A DNA stretch of 33,041 nt, taken from NCBI GenBank assembly GCA_021772535.1, contig JAJFLV010000006.1, forward strand, positions 1-33,041, in the 5' to 3' direction. A model generated the notes under the pieces. That model saw only the letters and a list, made by a program, of their open reading frames with translations, was not told the origin of the DNA and ran no database searches. How positions within the stretch are numbered: position 1 is the first letter of the stretch; each line of letters opens with the position of its first letter. The position numbers and the translations under genes were made by a program. This document shows positions 24,960 through 33,041 of this stretch, piece after piece. The DNA is from Opitutales bacterium (GTDB lineage Bacteria > Verrucomicrobiota > Verrucomicrobiia > Opitutales > UBA2987).

Positions 24960-25640
24960 TCAGGAGTTTTCTGGTTTCCCGGTTAAGTTTTCTGGGTCGG
25001 GGGAAATCGCCATCAACTCATTCCGCAAAAATTCTGCGGCCTCTTTGATGCTGCCCGCACCCAGCGAGTCATAGTTGGGAAAATATCGCACCTTCATCTC
25101 TGCCGTTGAAAAGGGAACAGGCAAATAGAAGCGGTCCCAACTTTTTAAACGCCAGGAATTCCTCAGTCGGCCGGAGATCAGTATGATGGGCGCTCCAGAT
25201 TGTTTTGCAACGCGTGCTGCTCCTTTCTTGAAGTTATAACACGGTCCCCTTGGGCCATCCGGCGTCAGACCGATGTCCTTGCCCGCTTCAAGCGCTTTCA
25301 ACAGCTCTCGTGAAGATTCTACCGTCCGCTGACTGCTTGATCCACGAACCGAATCCAGTCCCATGAGCGAAAAAAAGGCGGCCAGCCATGCCCCGTCCTT
25401 GCTGGCGCTGATCAAGCCGCAAACCCGCCGGTGTTTTCGATACCGGCGGACCACACCGGCGGCAAGAAAGAGACGGTTATGCCATAAAATGATGATTGCG
25501 GGGGCGTCCTTTCGAGTCAGGACTTCCAACTCCTGCGGGCTGATTTTAATCCGAATCGTGGCGCTCCAGACACGCAGCAGGAGACTCAATGGCCATAATG
25601 CCAGCTTGCGCCAACCGGAGATCTCGTGAACGGTTTCCAT
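24960..25640 (-). CDS. DUF374 lysophospholipid-acyltransferase-like protein
   Basis: A 226-residue protein with the DUF374 pattern, a branch of the acyltransferase superfamily: an N-terminal hydrophobic helix, ILWHNRLF (the His of the HX4D-like block), ISASKDG, RGSSSQRT, LTPDGPRGPCYNFKKGA, and SWDRFYLPVPF. Members are probably membrane-associated acyltransferases for lipid or lipid A-like substrates; KDO-related genes sit nearby in some genomes, but not here. The ATG is at 25638-25640. Confidence 0.85.
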   Translation of the reverse strand: METVHEISGWRKLALWPLSLLLRVWSATIRIKISPQELEVLTRKDAPAIIILWHNRLFLAAGVVRRYRKHRRVCGLISASKDGAWLAAFFSLMGLDSVRGSSSQRTVESSRELLKALEAGKDIGLTPDGPRGPCYNFKKGAARVAKQSGAPIILISGRLRNSWRLKSWDRFYLPVPFSTAEMKVRYFPNYDSLGAGSIKEAAEFLRNELMAISPDPENLTGKPENS

Positions 25641-25815
25641 CCCAAATTACCTGAAAGAACAGGATTTAGCCTCAATTCGGCCAATGGCAACTTTTTACCA
25701 GTAACCTTTTGTTAATGTAATTTCCGAGAGGACTTCTAAAAACCTCCGCAATTGCTAAATGCTTGTCCCTCCATGCAGCGCACCTATTCTGTCCGCACCC
25801 TTTTTTTTTCTTGAA

Positions 25816-26370
25816 ATGTCCGAATCCCTAAAACCATGCCCCCATCTTCCTCAGGCTTTCCCTGATATGGATTGGAGATGTCTGAACGCCTTTGGAAGTA
25901 TTCGGGATATCGAATTTTACCTCACCGCCTTGCGCTACGCCCAGTACCTTTGGCTGAAGGGCTATCCTGGAAGAGCTATTCTGGCCATGACTCGTGGACT
26001 ATATGCCGACCTCGATGGTTCTGAATCCCAACTAGGGCAATGGCCGCTGCCTTTCCGGGCCTTGCAATGGTTCCTTTTGAATTACCGGGAAGAATACGGA
26101 TTCCTGGGCAACCCGCGAATCAGCTATCAGCATCAGGCTGGCCGCATTCGTGGCGAAAGGCGCTGCCAGATCTCTTGGCGTGCCTGGGCCTGCTGGTATA
26201 TTGTCAAACAAGCCAGGCCTGACCTTGAACCGGACCGAAAACATCGGATAGAAGAACCGGAAAAATGTGAAATCGCCGCCGGATTGAAAACTCATGGAAT
26301 CTTGGATGAACTGCAAACATGGCAAGTCGTCGTTGATTACAAATTACCTCAGGCAGTGATTGAGCGCTAA
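25816..26370 (+). CDS. Conserved-looking hypothetical protein, Trp-rich
   Basis: The 184 residues show no domain I recognise. The protein is soluble, rich in Trp, Tyr and Arg, with a WCLNAFGSIRDIEFYLTA-like helix region replaced here by WRCLNAFGSIRD, and a central WLKGYPGRAILAMTRGL segment. The frame opens earlier (25759), but those 19 codons cross a run of ten T and look non-coding, so the ATG at 25816 is preferred. It converges with the VWA gene, the two stops being 36 bases apart. Confidence 0.6.
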   Translation: MSESLKPCPHLPQAFPDMDWRCLNAFGSIRDIEFYLTALRYAQYLWLKGYPGRAILAMTRGLYADLDGSESQLGQWPLPFRALQWFLLNYREEYGFLGNPRISYQHQAGRIRGERRCQISWRAWACWYIVKQARPDLEPDRKHRIEEPEKCEIAAGLKTHGILDELQTWQVVVDYKLPQAVIER

Positions 26371-26406
26371 ACAAATTCACTCTGGAATATATAATATGAT
26401 ATTGAT

Positions 26407-27423
26407 TCAGAAACTTTTGAATCTGCCCTTGTAGCGGTGAACCAGTTCCCTCATTGCCCTGGCATTATCCTCCTTCATTCCGAAACCGATAAAATGAATT
26501 CGCGCCTTTTCAGGTAAATTCTCCTGAAAATTCTCCAAGTCCTTTGCCAGCTCATCCCAAGGCACATTTTGATAACTTTTTTCCGCATGATTTCTTTGAA
26601 ATGATCCGTCGGAAATGAGCAGAAGAACATCGGGATTGAACGCAAATGCCGCTTCCAATACCGATTGTATGCCATTGGGATTCTTCTGCACCCAATTACG
26701 ACCGCTGTTGCCCGTTGTCTTGAATTCCGTCCGGAGCCATTCCAGGGCCGCCTCTTTATTTCCCTTTGTGGCCGGCGCCAGGTATTCGGAAAAAAGATCA
26801 TATTTTCGACTGAACTGGATCAATCCGAATAGACTATTGGCGCTGAGACTCTCGACCGCTTTTACTGTTTCATCCCGAACTCTTAAAATGTCCATTCCAC
26901 TTTTGGCCATGTTATCGACTACTGAGCGGGAAATATCGAAGGCGATGACGAGGCGCTTCGTCTCATCGGAAATGCCCAAAATGGAAAATCTGGAAACTTC
27001 CAGGTTAATATTGGTCAAACCATTTAACAGACCACTCTGGCCGAGTAGCGACTCTCCCAGAATCGGACTCATTTCACTCCCCCACACGCTTGCCTCTGAA
27101 ACTGGCAACTCGGGAATTTGGGGTAAACCATCAGGCAGCAGGGCAGAGGTTCTCAACCTGCTCAGCATTGCTGGCGGAGTTGAAAATTGCCTCAGTTCAG
27201 CTATAGCTGCCCTGTGTTCCAATTCCCGTTGGGGAAGGTAAATGGTTTTTTTGGCCACGAATTCCGGCTCGCTGCGTAGCCGGGGAGCTAAAACCACCAC
27301 AAAACCCGTCCCGGCCAATATTAAAACCTGTAGCAAAATGGCTAGAAATAAGGGACCGGTTTTCAGTTCCCAGGCTTTGCCGACCTTCAGCCGCAGTGTT
27401 TTACCTAAACTAACATCACTCAT
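26407..27423 (-). CDS. Membrane-anchored VWA-domain protein
   Basis: A 338-residue protein with one N-terminal membrane helix (about 24-46), a proline-rich periplasmic linker (to about 140) and a von Willebrand factor A domain (about 155-338). The MIDAS site reads FDISRS (D-x-S-x-S), with a later LLLISDGS strand. The ATG at 27421-27423 puts the helix at a normal distance from the N-terminus; the frame is open for 29 further codons upstream. The layout, short basic N-terminus, helix, linker, periplasmic domain, resembles TonB/ExbD-system proteins, but the VWA domain indicates metal-dependent protein binding. No partner genes are adjacent. Confidence 0.75.
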   Translation of the reverse strand: MSDVSLGKTLRLKVGKAWELKTGPLFLAILLQVLILAGTGFVVVLAPRLRSEPEFVAKKTIYLPQRELEHRAAIAELRQFSTPPAMLSRLRTSALLPDGLPQIPELPVSEASVWGSEMSPILGESLLGQSGLLNGLTNINLEVSRFSILGISDETKRLVIAFDISRSVVDNMAKSGMDILRVRDETVKAVESLSANSLFGLIQFSRKYDLFSEYLAPATKGNKEAALEWLRTEFKTTGNSGRNWVQKNPNGIQSVLEAAFAFNPDVLLLISDGSFQRNHAEKSYQNVPWDELAKDLENFQENLPEKARIHFIGFGMKEDNARAMRELVHRYKGRFKSF

Positions 27424-27556
27424 GATAAGAGCGAAAGACCCTCCCCATGCTGCCCCGCAAACCGTGCAAGACAAGGCAAAAGACAATTCCCGGCCATGAG
27501 CAGACCACAAAGTGTGACCTGATGGCGAGAATTCATAAAAAGTCGAGAAACGCCAC

Positions 27557-27584
27557 TTGACAGGCTACGGTAACATCATAGTTT
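27557..27584 (+). promoter_or_regulatory. Candidate promoter of tRNA-Asp
   Basis: A perfect TTGACA (27557-27562) is followed after 16 bases by TAGTTT (27579-27584). This would start transcription a few bases before the tRNA at 27607. The -10 is a partial match. Confidence 0.5.
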
Positions 27585-27606
27585 TTATCCCTTTCTTGCA
27601 TGGAAC

Positions 27607-27683
<77 letters not shown>

Positions 27684-27806
27684 CTTTTTTTGTTGATTAT
27701 CAACAGATTACAGTAATTACACTTTGATTTTTCATGCGCCTCCTTTATTTTGCTGATTAATAGCAAGCACTTTTGTGGCGATTTTATTTCAATTGCGTTC
27801 CGTTCT

Positions 27807-29282
27807 TCAGGAAAATCGTTTCCAAAGGGAAGGCGAGAAGAGAACCAGGATGGCAAAAAGCTCGAGCCTCCCCATGATCATGAGAAGGGAGAGGGTGTAT
27901 TTTGTGTAATCTTGGAAAAACGCATAAGTATTGGTTGGACCAATCTCCTGAAAGCCCGGTCCAACATTGAACAGACACGCCAGAATGGTGGAAACGGCCC
28001 CTTTCACCGATAGCATTGGCTCAAAAAACACCACCAAAATAAAACTCACACAAGCCACCAGGCCAGCGAGCACCAAGTAGCTGATAATGCTTTCCTGTGC
28101 GGATCGGTCGAGATTTCTCCCATTGATTTTAATGGAACGAACAACCCTGGTGCGAAAAGCTTTTTCGATATTGATGAGGGATACTTTAACCGCCACCACA
28201 ATGCGGATCACCTTGAGGCCCCCGGACGTGGAGCCGGAGCTTCCTCCGATCATCATGAGAATCAGGAGAATCGAATGCGTAAAGGGCGCCCAGGCATCAA
28301 AATCGGCGGTGGAATACCCGGTCCCGGTCGAAAGGGAGACCACCTGAAAGGCGCCCAGCCTCAATCCCTCCAGCCAGGACTCGCTTTCAGCGAAAACTAT
28401 CAGGTGCCAGCTTTTTACCAGAGATACGACCACCAAAATAAGGAAAAAGACGCCCGTTTCAGTGCTTTCCAAGACAGTTTTCCAATTACCCCTGAGGAAG
28501 TGGAGCATGACTATGAAACTGGTTCCCCCAAGGACCATGAAGAGAATGACCATCCATTCCAGGAGAGGATTTTGAAAAGCGCCTATGCTGGCGCTCTGTG
28601 TGCTGAATCCTCCAGTGGCTACAGTGGTAAACATGTGGCATACAGCATCGTACCAATCCAATCCGCACAATTCGTAGTTTATCGCACAGATTACCGACAA
28701 GCCCAAGTAAAGGCCCATGATCTGCAAAACACCCGTTTGCACTCTTCCCGAATCGAGGTCCGTGGAATGGGCTGAAGATTCGCTTGAGTAGAGGATTTTC
28801 GCTCCAACACCCAGGAAGCTCAATATGGCCACGAAAAATACCACTATTCCCAATCCCCCAATCCACTGGCTTATGCTCCTCCAGAATAACAGACTGCGTG
28901 GAAATTGTTCCAGATTTGTAAATACCGAAGCCCCGGTGGTGGTTATGCCTGAGGTCGATTCGAAAATGGCATCCGCCAGAGAGCAACCTGGAATAATCAG
29001 AAAATAGGGAAGGGCGCCGATCAGGCTGGCCAATATCCAACCCAGCCCGATTACGCTTAGTGCCTCCTTGCGAAACATTTTTAAGTCCCCCTGCCTGCCC
29101 AGGTAGGTAAAGGCGATGGACATGGCAAAGGCGATAACAGTGCTCATGCTGAAACCCGCCAGGGCGCTCTGCTCTGCACTTGAAGAACGATAGGAATAGC
29201 CAACCCCGAGGCTGACCAGAAAGGCAATTGCCTCAATCAGCAAAATCATGCCCAGTAGCCTGAATATTATGGGGTAATTCAT
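27807..29282 (-). CDS. trkH: TrkH-family potassium uptake protein
   Basis: The 491 residues contain the four pore loops of TrkH/KtrB transporters: STSGITTTGAS, FTTVATGGFST, SLSTGTGYST and IGGSSGSTSGGLK, each supplying a filter glycine. About eight to ten membrane helices surround them. It is the inner-membrane K+ channel-like subunit, normally gated by a cytoplasmic TrkA/KtrA RCK protein that is not in this window. Length is typical (about 480-500). The ATG is at 29280-29282. It converges with tRNA-Asp. Confidence 0.95.
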   Translation of the reverse strand: MNYPIIFRLLGMILLIEAIAFLVSLGVGYSYRSSSAEQSALAGFSMSTVIAFAMSIAFTYLGRQGDLKMFRKEALSVIGLGWILASLIGALPYFLIIPGCSLADAIFESTSGITTTGASVFTNLEQFPRSLLFWRSISQWIGGLGIVVFFVAILSFLGVGAKILYSSESSAHSTDLDSGRVQTGVLQIMGLYLGLSVICAINYELCGLDWYDAVCHMFTTVATGGFSTQSASIGAFQNPLLEWMVILFMVLGGTSFIVMLHFLRGNWKTVLESTETGVFFLILVVVSLVKSWHLIVFAESESWLEGLRLGAFQVVSLSTGTGYSTADFDAWAPFTHSILLILMMIGGSSGSTSGGLKVIRIVVAVKVSLINIEKAFRTRVVRSIKINGRNLDRSAQESIISYLVLAGLVACVSFILVVFFEPMLSVKGAVSTILACLFNVGPGFQEIGPTNTYAFFQDYTKYTLSLLMIMGRLELFAILVLFSPSLWKRFS

Positions 29283-29562
29283 TTGGGATTTCCCATTTGA
29301 CGGGTATCAGTTGTTAAATCTACTTTTAGTCCCTTGGACTTTCGAGTGTCTTTTTTGTTTTTTTCAATGCTCGATTTCCAGGAAAGGTCTCAATACTCTG
29401 GTTCTCCAAAATGTAGCTCGCATTGCCATTCCGGTGGCCTTAGACTTCTTGCTCTTATGTATTCAAGTTGATTAATGGAGGCAGTCGCAGAACACTGTTG
29501 GTGGCCATCCTGGCTCCTCCTTCATAAAGAGTTGCAGACTGAATTTTAACAGTGGTAGAGGT

Positions 29563-30081
29563 ATGGAAGAAAGAGAAAAAATTATTCGCAAAGTAGCTTT
29601 TGTCTCAAAATTGAATGGAACCAGCATTGCATTTGTGGCCGGTTTAGGCGCCTTGTTTTCACTGGCCTTTCAGGATTGGCTTTATGCTCTACTCGGGTTG
29701 GCCATAGCAGCCTCCGGAGTGATGGAATTGAAGGGCCGTAAATTATTGCTGGAAAGTCGGGATGGAGCCGAGAAATGGCTCAAAGGCAGCCAGCTCTGGC
29801 TTATGGCTCTGATTATCGCCTATGCTGGTTTCAAAATGCTCTCATTCGACACCTCGGATCCTTTAAAAGACTTGCCCACCGATATAGTGGAGCAGCTTGA
29901 ACTTACTCTCGGAATGAACCACTATGAGTTTGGCCAATATATTACCCTCTTGAATTACTCGGTTTACGGAATAATAATAACGGTCACCATTTTTTATCAG
30001 GGGGGAATGTGGTTATACTATAAACTGAAGACTTCCAAATTGACCAAGTTGGATCAACAAATCGCCTTAGACACCCTCTAA
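29563..30081 (+). CDS. Hypothetical small membrane protein
   Basis: A 172-residue protein with about four hydrophobic segments (roughly 19-36, 38-53, 75-92, 125-148), a charged N-terminus and a Lys-rich cytoplasmic end. No family is recognised. The ATG is preceded by an AGAGGT purine stretch. It stands alone between the divergent trkH and the downstream GbsR-type regulator; a hairpin overlaps its stop. Confidence 0.65.
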   Translation: MEEREKIIRKVAFVSKLNGTSIAFVAGLGALFSLAFQDWLYALLGLAIAASGVMELKGRKLLLESRDGAEKWLKGSQLWLMALIIAYAGFKMLSFDTSDPLKDLPTDIVEQLELTLGMNHYEFGQYITLLNYSVYGIIITVTIFYQGGMWLYYKLKTSKLTKLDQQIALDTL

Positions 30082-30103
30082 CCTATAATTTTGAGATAGG
30101 TTA
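30079..30103 (+). terminator. Hairpin overlapping the stop codon, likely terminator
   Basis: TAACCTAT and ATAGGTTA form perfect 8-base arms around a 9-base loop, starting in the stop codon of the small membrane protein. The following sequence (CTTCCTATTATATT) is pyrimidine- and T-rich but has no continuous T run. Confidence 0.45.
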
Positions 30104-30213
30104 CTTCCTATTATATTAGCCCAATTTCCATTTTTTGCGCTCAATGATTATATTGTTCATATAGTTCAATTTTTCTTGAACTTTGGCCGGGTTTCTCTAT
30201 TATTCCTGAATTT

Positions 30214-30762
30214 ATGTCCCTGAACATACAAAAGGAGGTGGATTCCCCTTCGTCTTTAGCAGGTATTCCTTCTGGTATCGAACGGCTTCCACCTTTGACT
30301 CCGGTTGAACAGGAGGTTATTCATATTTTTGTCCAGACTGCCCAGGTTCTGGGTCTCCCCAAATCTGTCGGCGAAATCTATGGACTGCTTTTTTGTGCCA
30401 TGGAACCTCTCAATTTTGACGAAATCATGCGTCGTCTAAAAATTAGCAAAGGCTCAACCAGCCAGGGCCTTCGTTTTCTACGCAATATACAGGCTGTCAA
30501 AACCATTTATGTTGCGGGAGATCGCAGGGACCATTTTGTCGCTGAACTCCAATTGCGAAATCTTTCCGCTGGATTTCTGAGAGAGCGGATTCTTCCCCAT
30601 CTCGAAAATGGTCAAGAGCGCTTGGCCAATCTGCACGAACTACTTCCCCAGAACCCTTCAGAAAATTGTAAAATTTTGGAGGAAAGAGTGGGTTATCTTA
30701 GCACCTGGAACAAAAAGGCAAGGGGGCTTTTACCCTGGGTTTTGAAATTTATCGATTCTTGA
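30214..30762 (+). CDS. GbsR/MarR-type winged-helix transcriptional regulator
   Basis: A 182-residue protein with a GbsR-like winged helix (about 35-115): VIHIFVQTAQVLGLPKSVGEIYGLLFC and LKISKGSTSQGLRFLR, the recognition-helix region with the family's KGSxSxGLR pattern, then a C-terminal dimerising helical part. Relatives repress glycine-betaine synthesis in Bacillus; in other phyla they sit beside exopolysaccharide and other genes. Here it lies about 210 bases ahead of a sugar-nucleotide epimerase on the same strand, so it may regulate that cluster (inference). Confidence 0.82.
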   Translation: MSLNIQKEVDSPSSLAGIPSGIERLPPLTPVEQEVIHIFVQTAQVLGLPKSVGEIYGLLFCAMEPLNFDEIMRRLKISKGSTSQGLRFLRNIQAVKTIYVAGDRRDHFVAELQLRNLSAGFLRERILPHLENGQERLANLHELLPQNPSENCKILEERVGYLSTWNKKARGLLPWVLKFIDS

Positions 30763-30974
30763 TCCAACCGAAGATTACTTTGCCACCACTCATTCGCGAA
30801 ATAATTAAAATCAAAACGGTTCCACGGGATTTTGTGAATCCTGACAGTCAAAACCTGAAATACGAACTGGCTTCTGCAGAAATGCCGAACGGCCAGGGGC
30901 GGCAGCTTGAAATCATGGAAGATTCTTAAAAAAGAACCGGCCTTAAATAATTTTATAATAAGGAATAAAACGCT

Positions 30975-31961
30975 GTGCAAAATATACTCTTGACCGGAGC
31001 CGCCGGATTTATCGGAGCAAGAACCGCGGAAAAATTATTGGAGCGGGACCACAAGGTAATCGCAGTGGATAATTTAAGCGATTATTATCCAAAAAACCTG
31101 AAAGAATACCGTCTCAACCAATTGCGGAAAAACTCAAATTTTATTTTTTTTCAGGCTGACATTGAAAACAAGAATGACATGGAGGAGATTTTTTCCCGGC
31201 ATCGTCCTCAAGTTGTATTCAATTTGGCCGCTCGCGCTGGGGTTCGGGGAAGCCAAAAAAACCCTCAAGCCTATTTCCAAACAAATTCCATGGGTGTTCT
31301 CAATATTTTGGAAATTATGCGAAAATACGAAACCAGGAAACTGATTTTGGCCTCCACATCATCCCTTTATGCAGGAGAGAAGGCTCCCTTTGCCGAATCC
31401 TTCCCTGCCAATACTCCTTTCTCGCCTTATGCAGCTTCCAAAAAATCGGCCGAAACCTTGGCTTATACTTACCATCATCTTTACGGTATTGACGTTTCTG
31501 TTCTGCGGTATTTTACCGTTTACGGACCAGCGGGCCGACCCGATATGGCCCCTTTTCGCTTCGTCGAATGGATACTCGGAGGGGTGCCCATACGGGTATT
31601 CGGCGATGGAGGTCATTCACGTGATTTCACCTACATCGATGATATTGCCGAAGGAACGGTCCTCGGAATGAAGGAGGTCGGTTACGAGATCATTAATTTG
31701 GGTTGCGGGGCGAATCCACTTTCCGTTAACAATCTGCTTGAATTGCTGGAAGAACTGATCGGTAAAAAACCAACTATTGAACGAAGCCCCAGTCTTTTGG
31801 CAGACATGCCGGAAACATGCGCCGATACCACTAAAGCGCGTCAAATTCTTGGTTGGGAGCCGAAAATTAATCCAACTGAAGGATTCCTCCGAACCGTTCA
31901 ATGGCACTTGGAAAACAGAAGCTGGTTGCCTGCCATAACTTCTGCTTCAGAGAATATCTGA
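30975..31961 (+). CDS. NAD-dependent sugar-nucleotide epimerase/dehydratase (UDP-glucuronate 4-epimerase-like)
   Basis: A 328-residue extended short-chain dehydrogenase. The Rossmann GxxGxxG is TGAAGFIG (residues 7-14), the catalytic serine region is STSSLYAG, and the catalytic pair is Y152 and K156 in YAASK. RYFTVYGPAGRPDMAPFRF and GHSRDFTYIDDI are typical of UDP-glucuronate 4-epimerases and close relatives, so the product is a UDP-hexose or hexuronate epimer. The start is GTG at 30975, with AGGA about ten bases upstream. The aminotransferase begins 25 bases after it, forming a nucleotide-sugar operon, probably for capsule or O-antigen. Confidence 0.9.
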   Translation: MQNILLTGAAGFIGARTAEKLLERDHKVIAVDNLSDYYPKNLKEYRLNQLRKNSNFIFFQADIENKNDMEEIFSRHRPQVVFNLAARAGVRGSQKNPQAYFQTNSMGVLNILEIMRKYETRKLILASTSSLYAGEKAPFAESFPANTPFSPYAASKKSAETLAYTYHHLYGIDVSVLRYFTVYGPAGRPDMAPFRFVEWILGGVPIRVFGDGGHSRDFTYIDDIAEGTVLGMKEVGYEIINLGCGANPLSVNNLLELLEELIGKKPTIERSPSLLADMPETCADTTKARQILGWEPKINPTEGFLRTVQWHLENRSWLPAITSASENI

Positions 31962-31986
31962 TTCTCGTCATTCTACTTTTTATTTT

Positions 31987-33041
31987 ATGAATATACCCTT
32001 ACTCGACCTTAAAGCCCAATACGCCACCATCAAAGAGGAGATCGATGCCGCTGTAGCGGAAGTCTTTTCCTCCCAAATGTTTATCAATGGCGATAAAGTT
32101 GCGGAATGTGAAAAAGCGATCGCGGCCTATTCCAATTGCTCCTATGCCGTCGGAGTATCCTCTGGGACGGATGCCCTCATCATTAGCCTTATGGCCGAAA
32201 ATATCGGAAAAGGAAACGAGGTGATTACCACTCCCTATTCGTTCTTCGCTTCTGTTGGTTCGATAGTCCGTTTAGGGGCCCGTCCCGTTTTGGTAGATAT
32301 TGATCCGGAAACCTACACCATCGATCCATCTGGTATCGAAGAAAAGATTACCGATGCCACGAGAGCCATAATCCCCATCCATTTATTCGGACAAATGGCG
32401 GATATGGAACCCATTGTTTCTCTGGCTCGGGAAAATAATCTAATCCTGATTGAAGATGCGGCCCAGGCCATCGGAGCCGAAGATAAAGGAAAGAGGGCGG
32501 GATCGCTTGGCCAATATGGTTGTTTTTCATTTTTCCCCTCCAAAAATTTAGGAGCTGCAGGTGATGCTGGCATGGTGGTAACTAACGATAAAATCCGAGC
32601 TGATATTTTGGCATCATTACGAAACCACGGCGAAAAAAAGAAATATCATCACCAATCCGTTGGAGGAAATTTTCGTCTCGATGCCCTGCAAGCGGCAATT
32701 ATCAATGTGAAGCTTTCATATCTCGACCGTTGGACCGAAGCGCGCCAGGCCAATGCCCACCGTTACAATGACTTGTTCAAGGAAACCGGATTGACGGAAA
32801 AAGAATTGATCCGGACACCTGTTGCCAAAACTGATCGCCACATATACAATCAATACATCATCCGGGCAAACAGGCGGGACGACCTATCCCTTTATTTGAA
32901 AAGTCGTGAGATCGGCCATGAGGTTTATTATCCTCTTCCCCTCCACTTGCAGGATTGTTTTTCCTTCCTTGGCTACCGTCGAGGTGATTTTCCTCAAAGT
33001 GAAAAAGCTGCCCAGGAGACGCTTGCTCTGCCCATTTTTCC
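31987..33041 (+). CDS. DegT/DnrJ/EryC1/StrS aminotransferase (cut by window end)
   Basis: At least 351 codons are open from the ATG at 31987 to the window edge. The start MNIPLLDLKAQY, the SGTDALIISL cofactor-binding segment, EDAAQAIGA and FFPSKNLGAAGDAGM are hallmarks of the DegT/StrS sugar aminotransferases; K186 in PSKN is the PLP lysine. These enzymes add an amino group to keto-sugar nucleotides for polysaccharide or antibiotic sugars. The protein is nearly complete, since the family averages about 370-400 residues. It follows the epimerase by 25 bases. Confidence 0.92.
   Translation, partial: MNIPLLDLKAQYATIKEEIDAAVAEVFSSQMFINGDKVAECEKAIAAYSNCSYAVGVSSGTDALIISLMAENIGKGNEVITTPYSFFASVGSIVRLGARPVLVDIDPETYTIDPSGIEEKITDATRAIIPIHLFGQMADMEPIVSLARENNLILIEDAAQAIGAEDKGKRAGSLGQYGCFSFFPSKNLGAAGDAGMVVTNDKIRADILASLRNHGEKKKYHHQSVGGNFRLDALQAAIINVKLSYLDRWTEARQANAHRYNDLFKETGLTEKELIRTPVAKTDRHIYNQYIIRANRRDDLSLYLKSREIGHEVYYPLPLHLQDCFSFLGYRRGDFPQSEKAAQETLALPIF

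Overview
The window looks like a chromosomal segment of a Gram-negative, PVC-group bacterium, most likely Verrucomicrobiota (Opitutae-like). This rests on the gene set (outer-membrane porin, periplasmic proteins, GlnD, a GbsR-type regulator beside sugar-nucleotide genes, a lone GspF-domain protein, CCA-encoding tRNAs) and on general resemblance of the proteins, not on a database match. Two regions stand apart in composition: an AT-rich minus-strand cluster (about 3.8-7.9 kb) and a visibly GC-richer defence-gene remnant (about 13.6-17.4 kb). Both look like accessory DNA.

Layout. 1-183: 3' end of an IS3-family transposase. 385-3510: tightly overlapped operon of an outer-membrane porin, a very small PstS-like phosphate-binding protein and a membrane class III adenylate cyclase; it reads as a sensory/uptake module. 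3788-7894 (minus): five genes for membrane or exported proteins (SIMPL-domain, RDD-family and three unrecognised). 7895-8549: a gene-free spacer with short degenerate tandem repeats. 8550-13087: glnD (PII uridylyltransferase) overlapping a soluble GAF-GAF histidine kinase, suggesting a nitrogen-signalling pair.

13593-17429 is the most unusual part. It is the skeleton of a type I restriction-modification locus: an HsdS C-terminal scrap, an intact 767-residue RloC/PrrC-like ATPase with a CxxC hook and a candidate C-terminal HEPN anticodon-nuclease domain, an HsdR N-terminal scrap, an intact RhuM-family gene, and a second HsdR N-terminal scrap. The order hsdS, nuclease, hsdR matches the classical prr cassette, but the modification and restriction subunits are gone or broken.

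17482-21260 (minus): a homocysteine S-methyltransferase-like/SAM-methyltransferase fusion with degenerate zinc-site cysteines, a DUF1761 membrane protein, an HNH endonuclease and a fumarylacetoacetate-hydrolase-family enzyme. 21447-24119 (plus): Na/Pi cotransporter with a PhoU-like tail, and a GspF-like membrane protein. 24174-27683: tRNA-Ala(CGC), a Lys/Ala-rich protein with a CBM20-like tail, a DUF374 acyltransferase-like protein, a conserved hypothetical, a VWA-domain membrane protein and tRNA-Asp(GTC). 27807-33041: TrkH potassium transporter, a small membrane protein, a GbsR/MarR-type regulator, and the start of a sugar-nucleotide pathway (NAD-dependent epimerase, then a DegT/StrS aminotransferase cut by the window edge), probably for surface polysaccharide.
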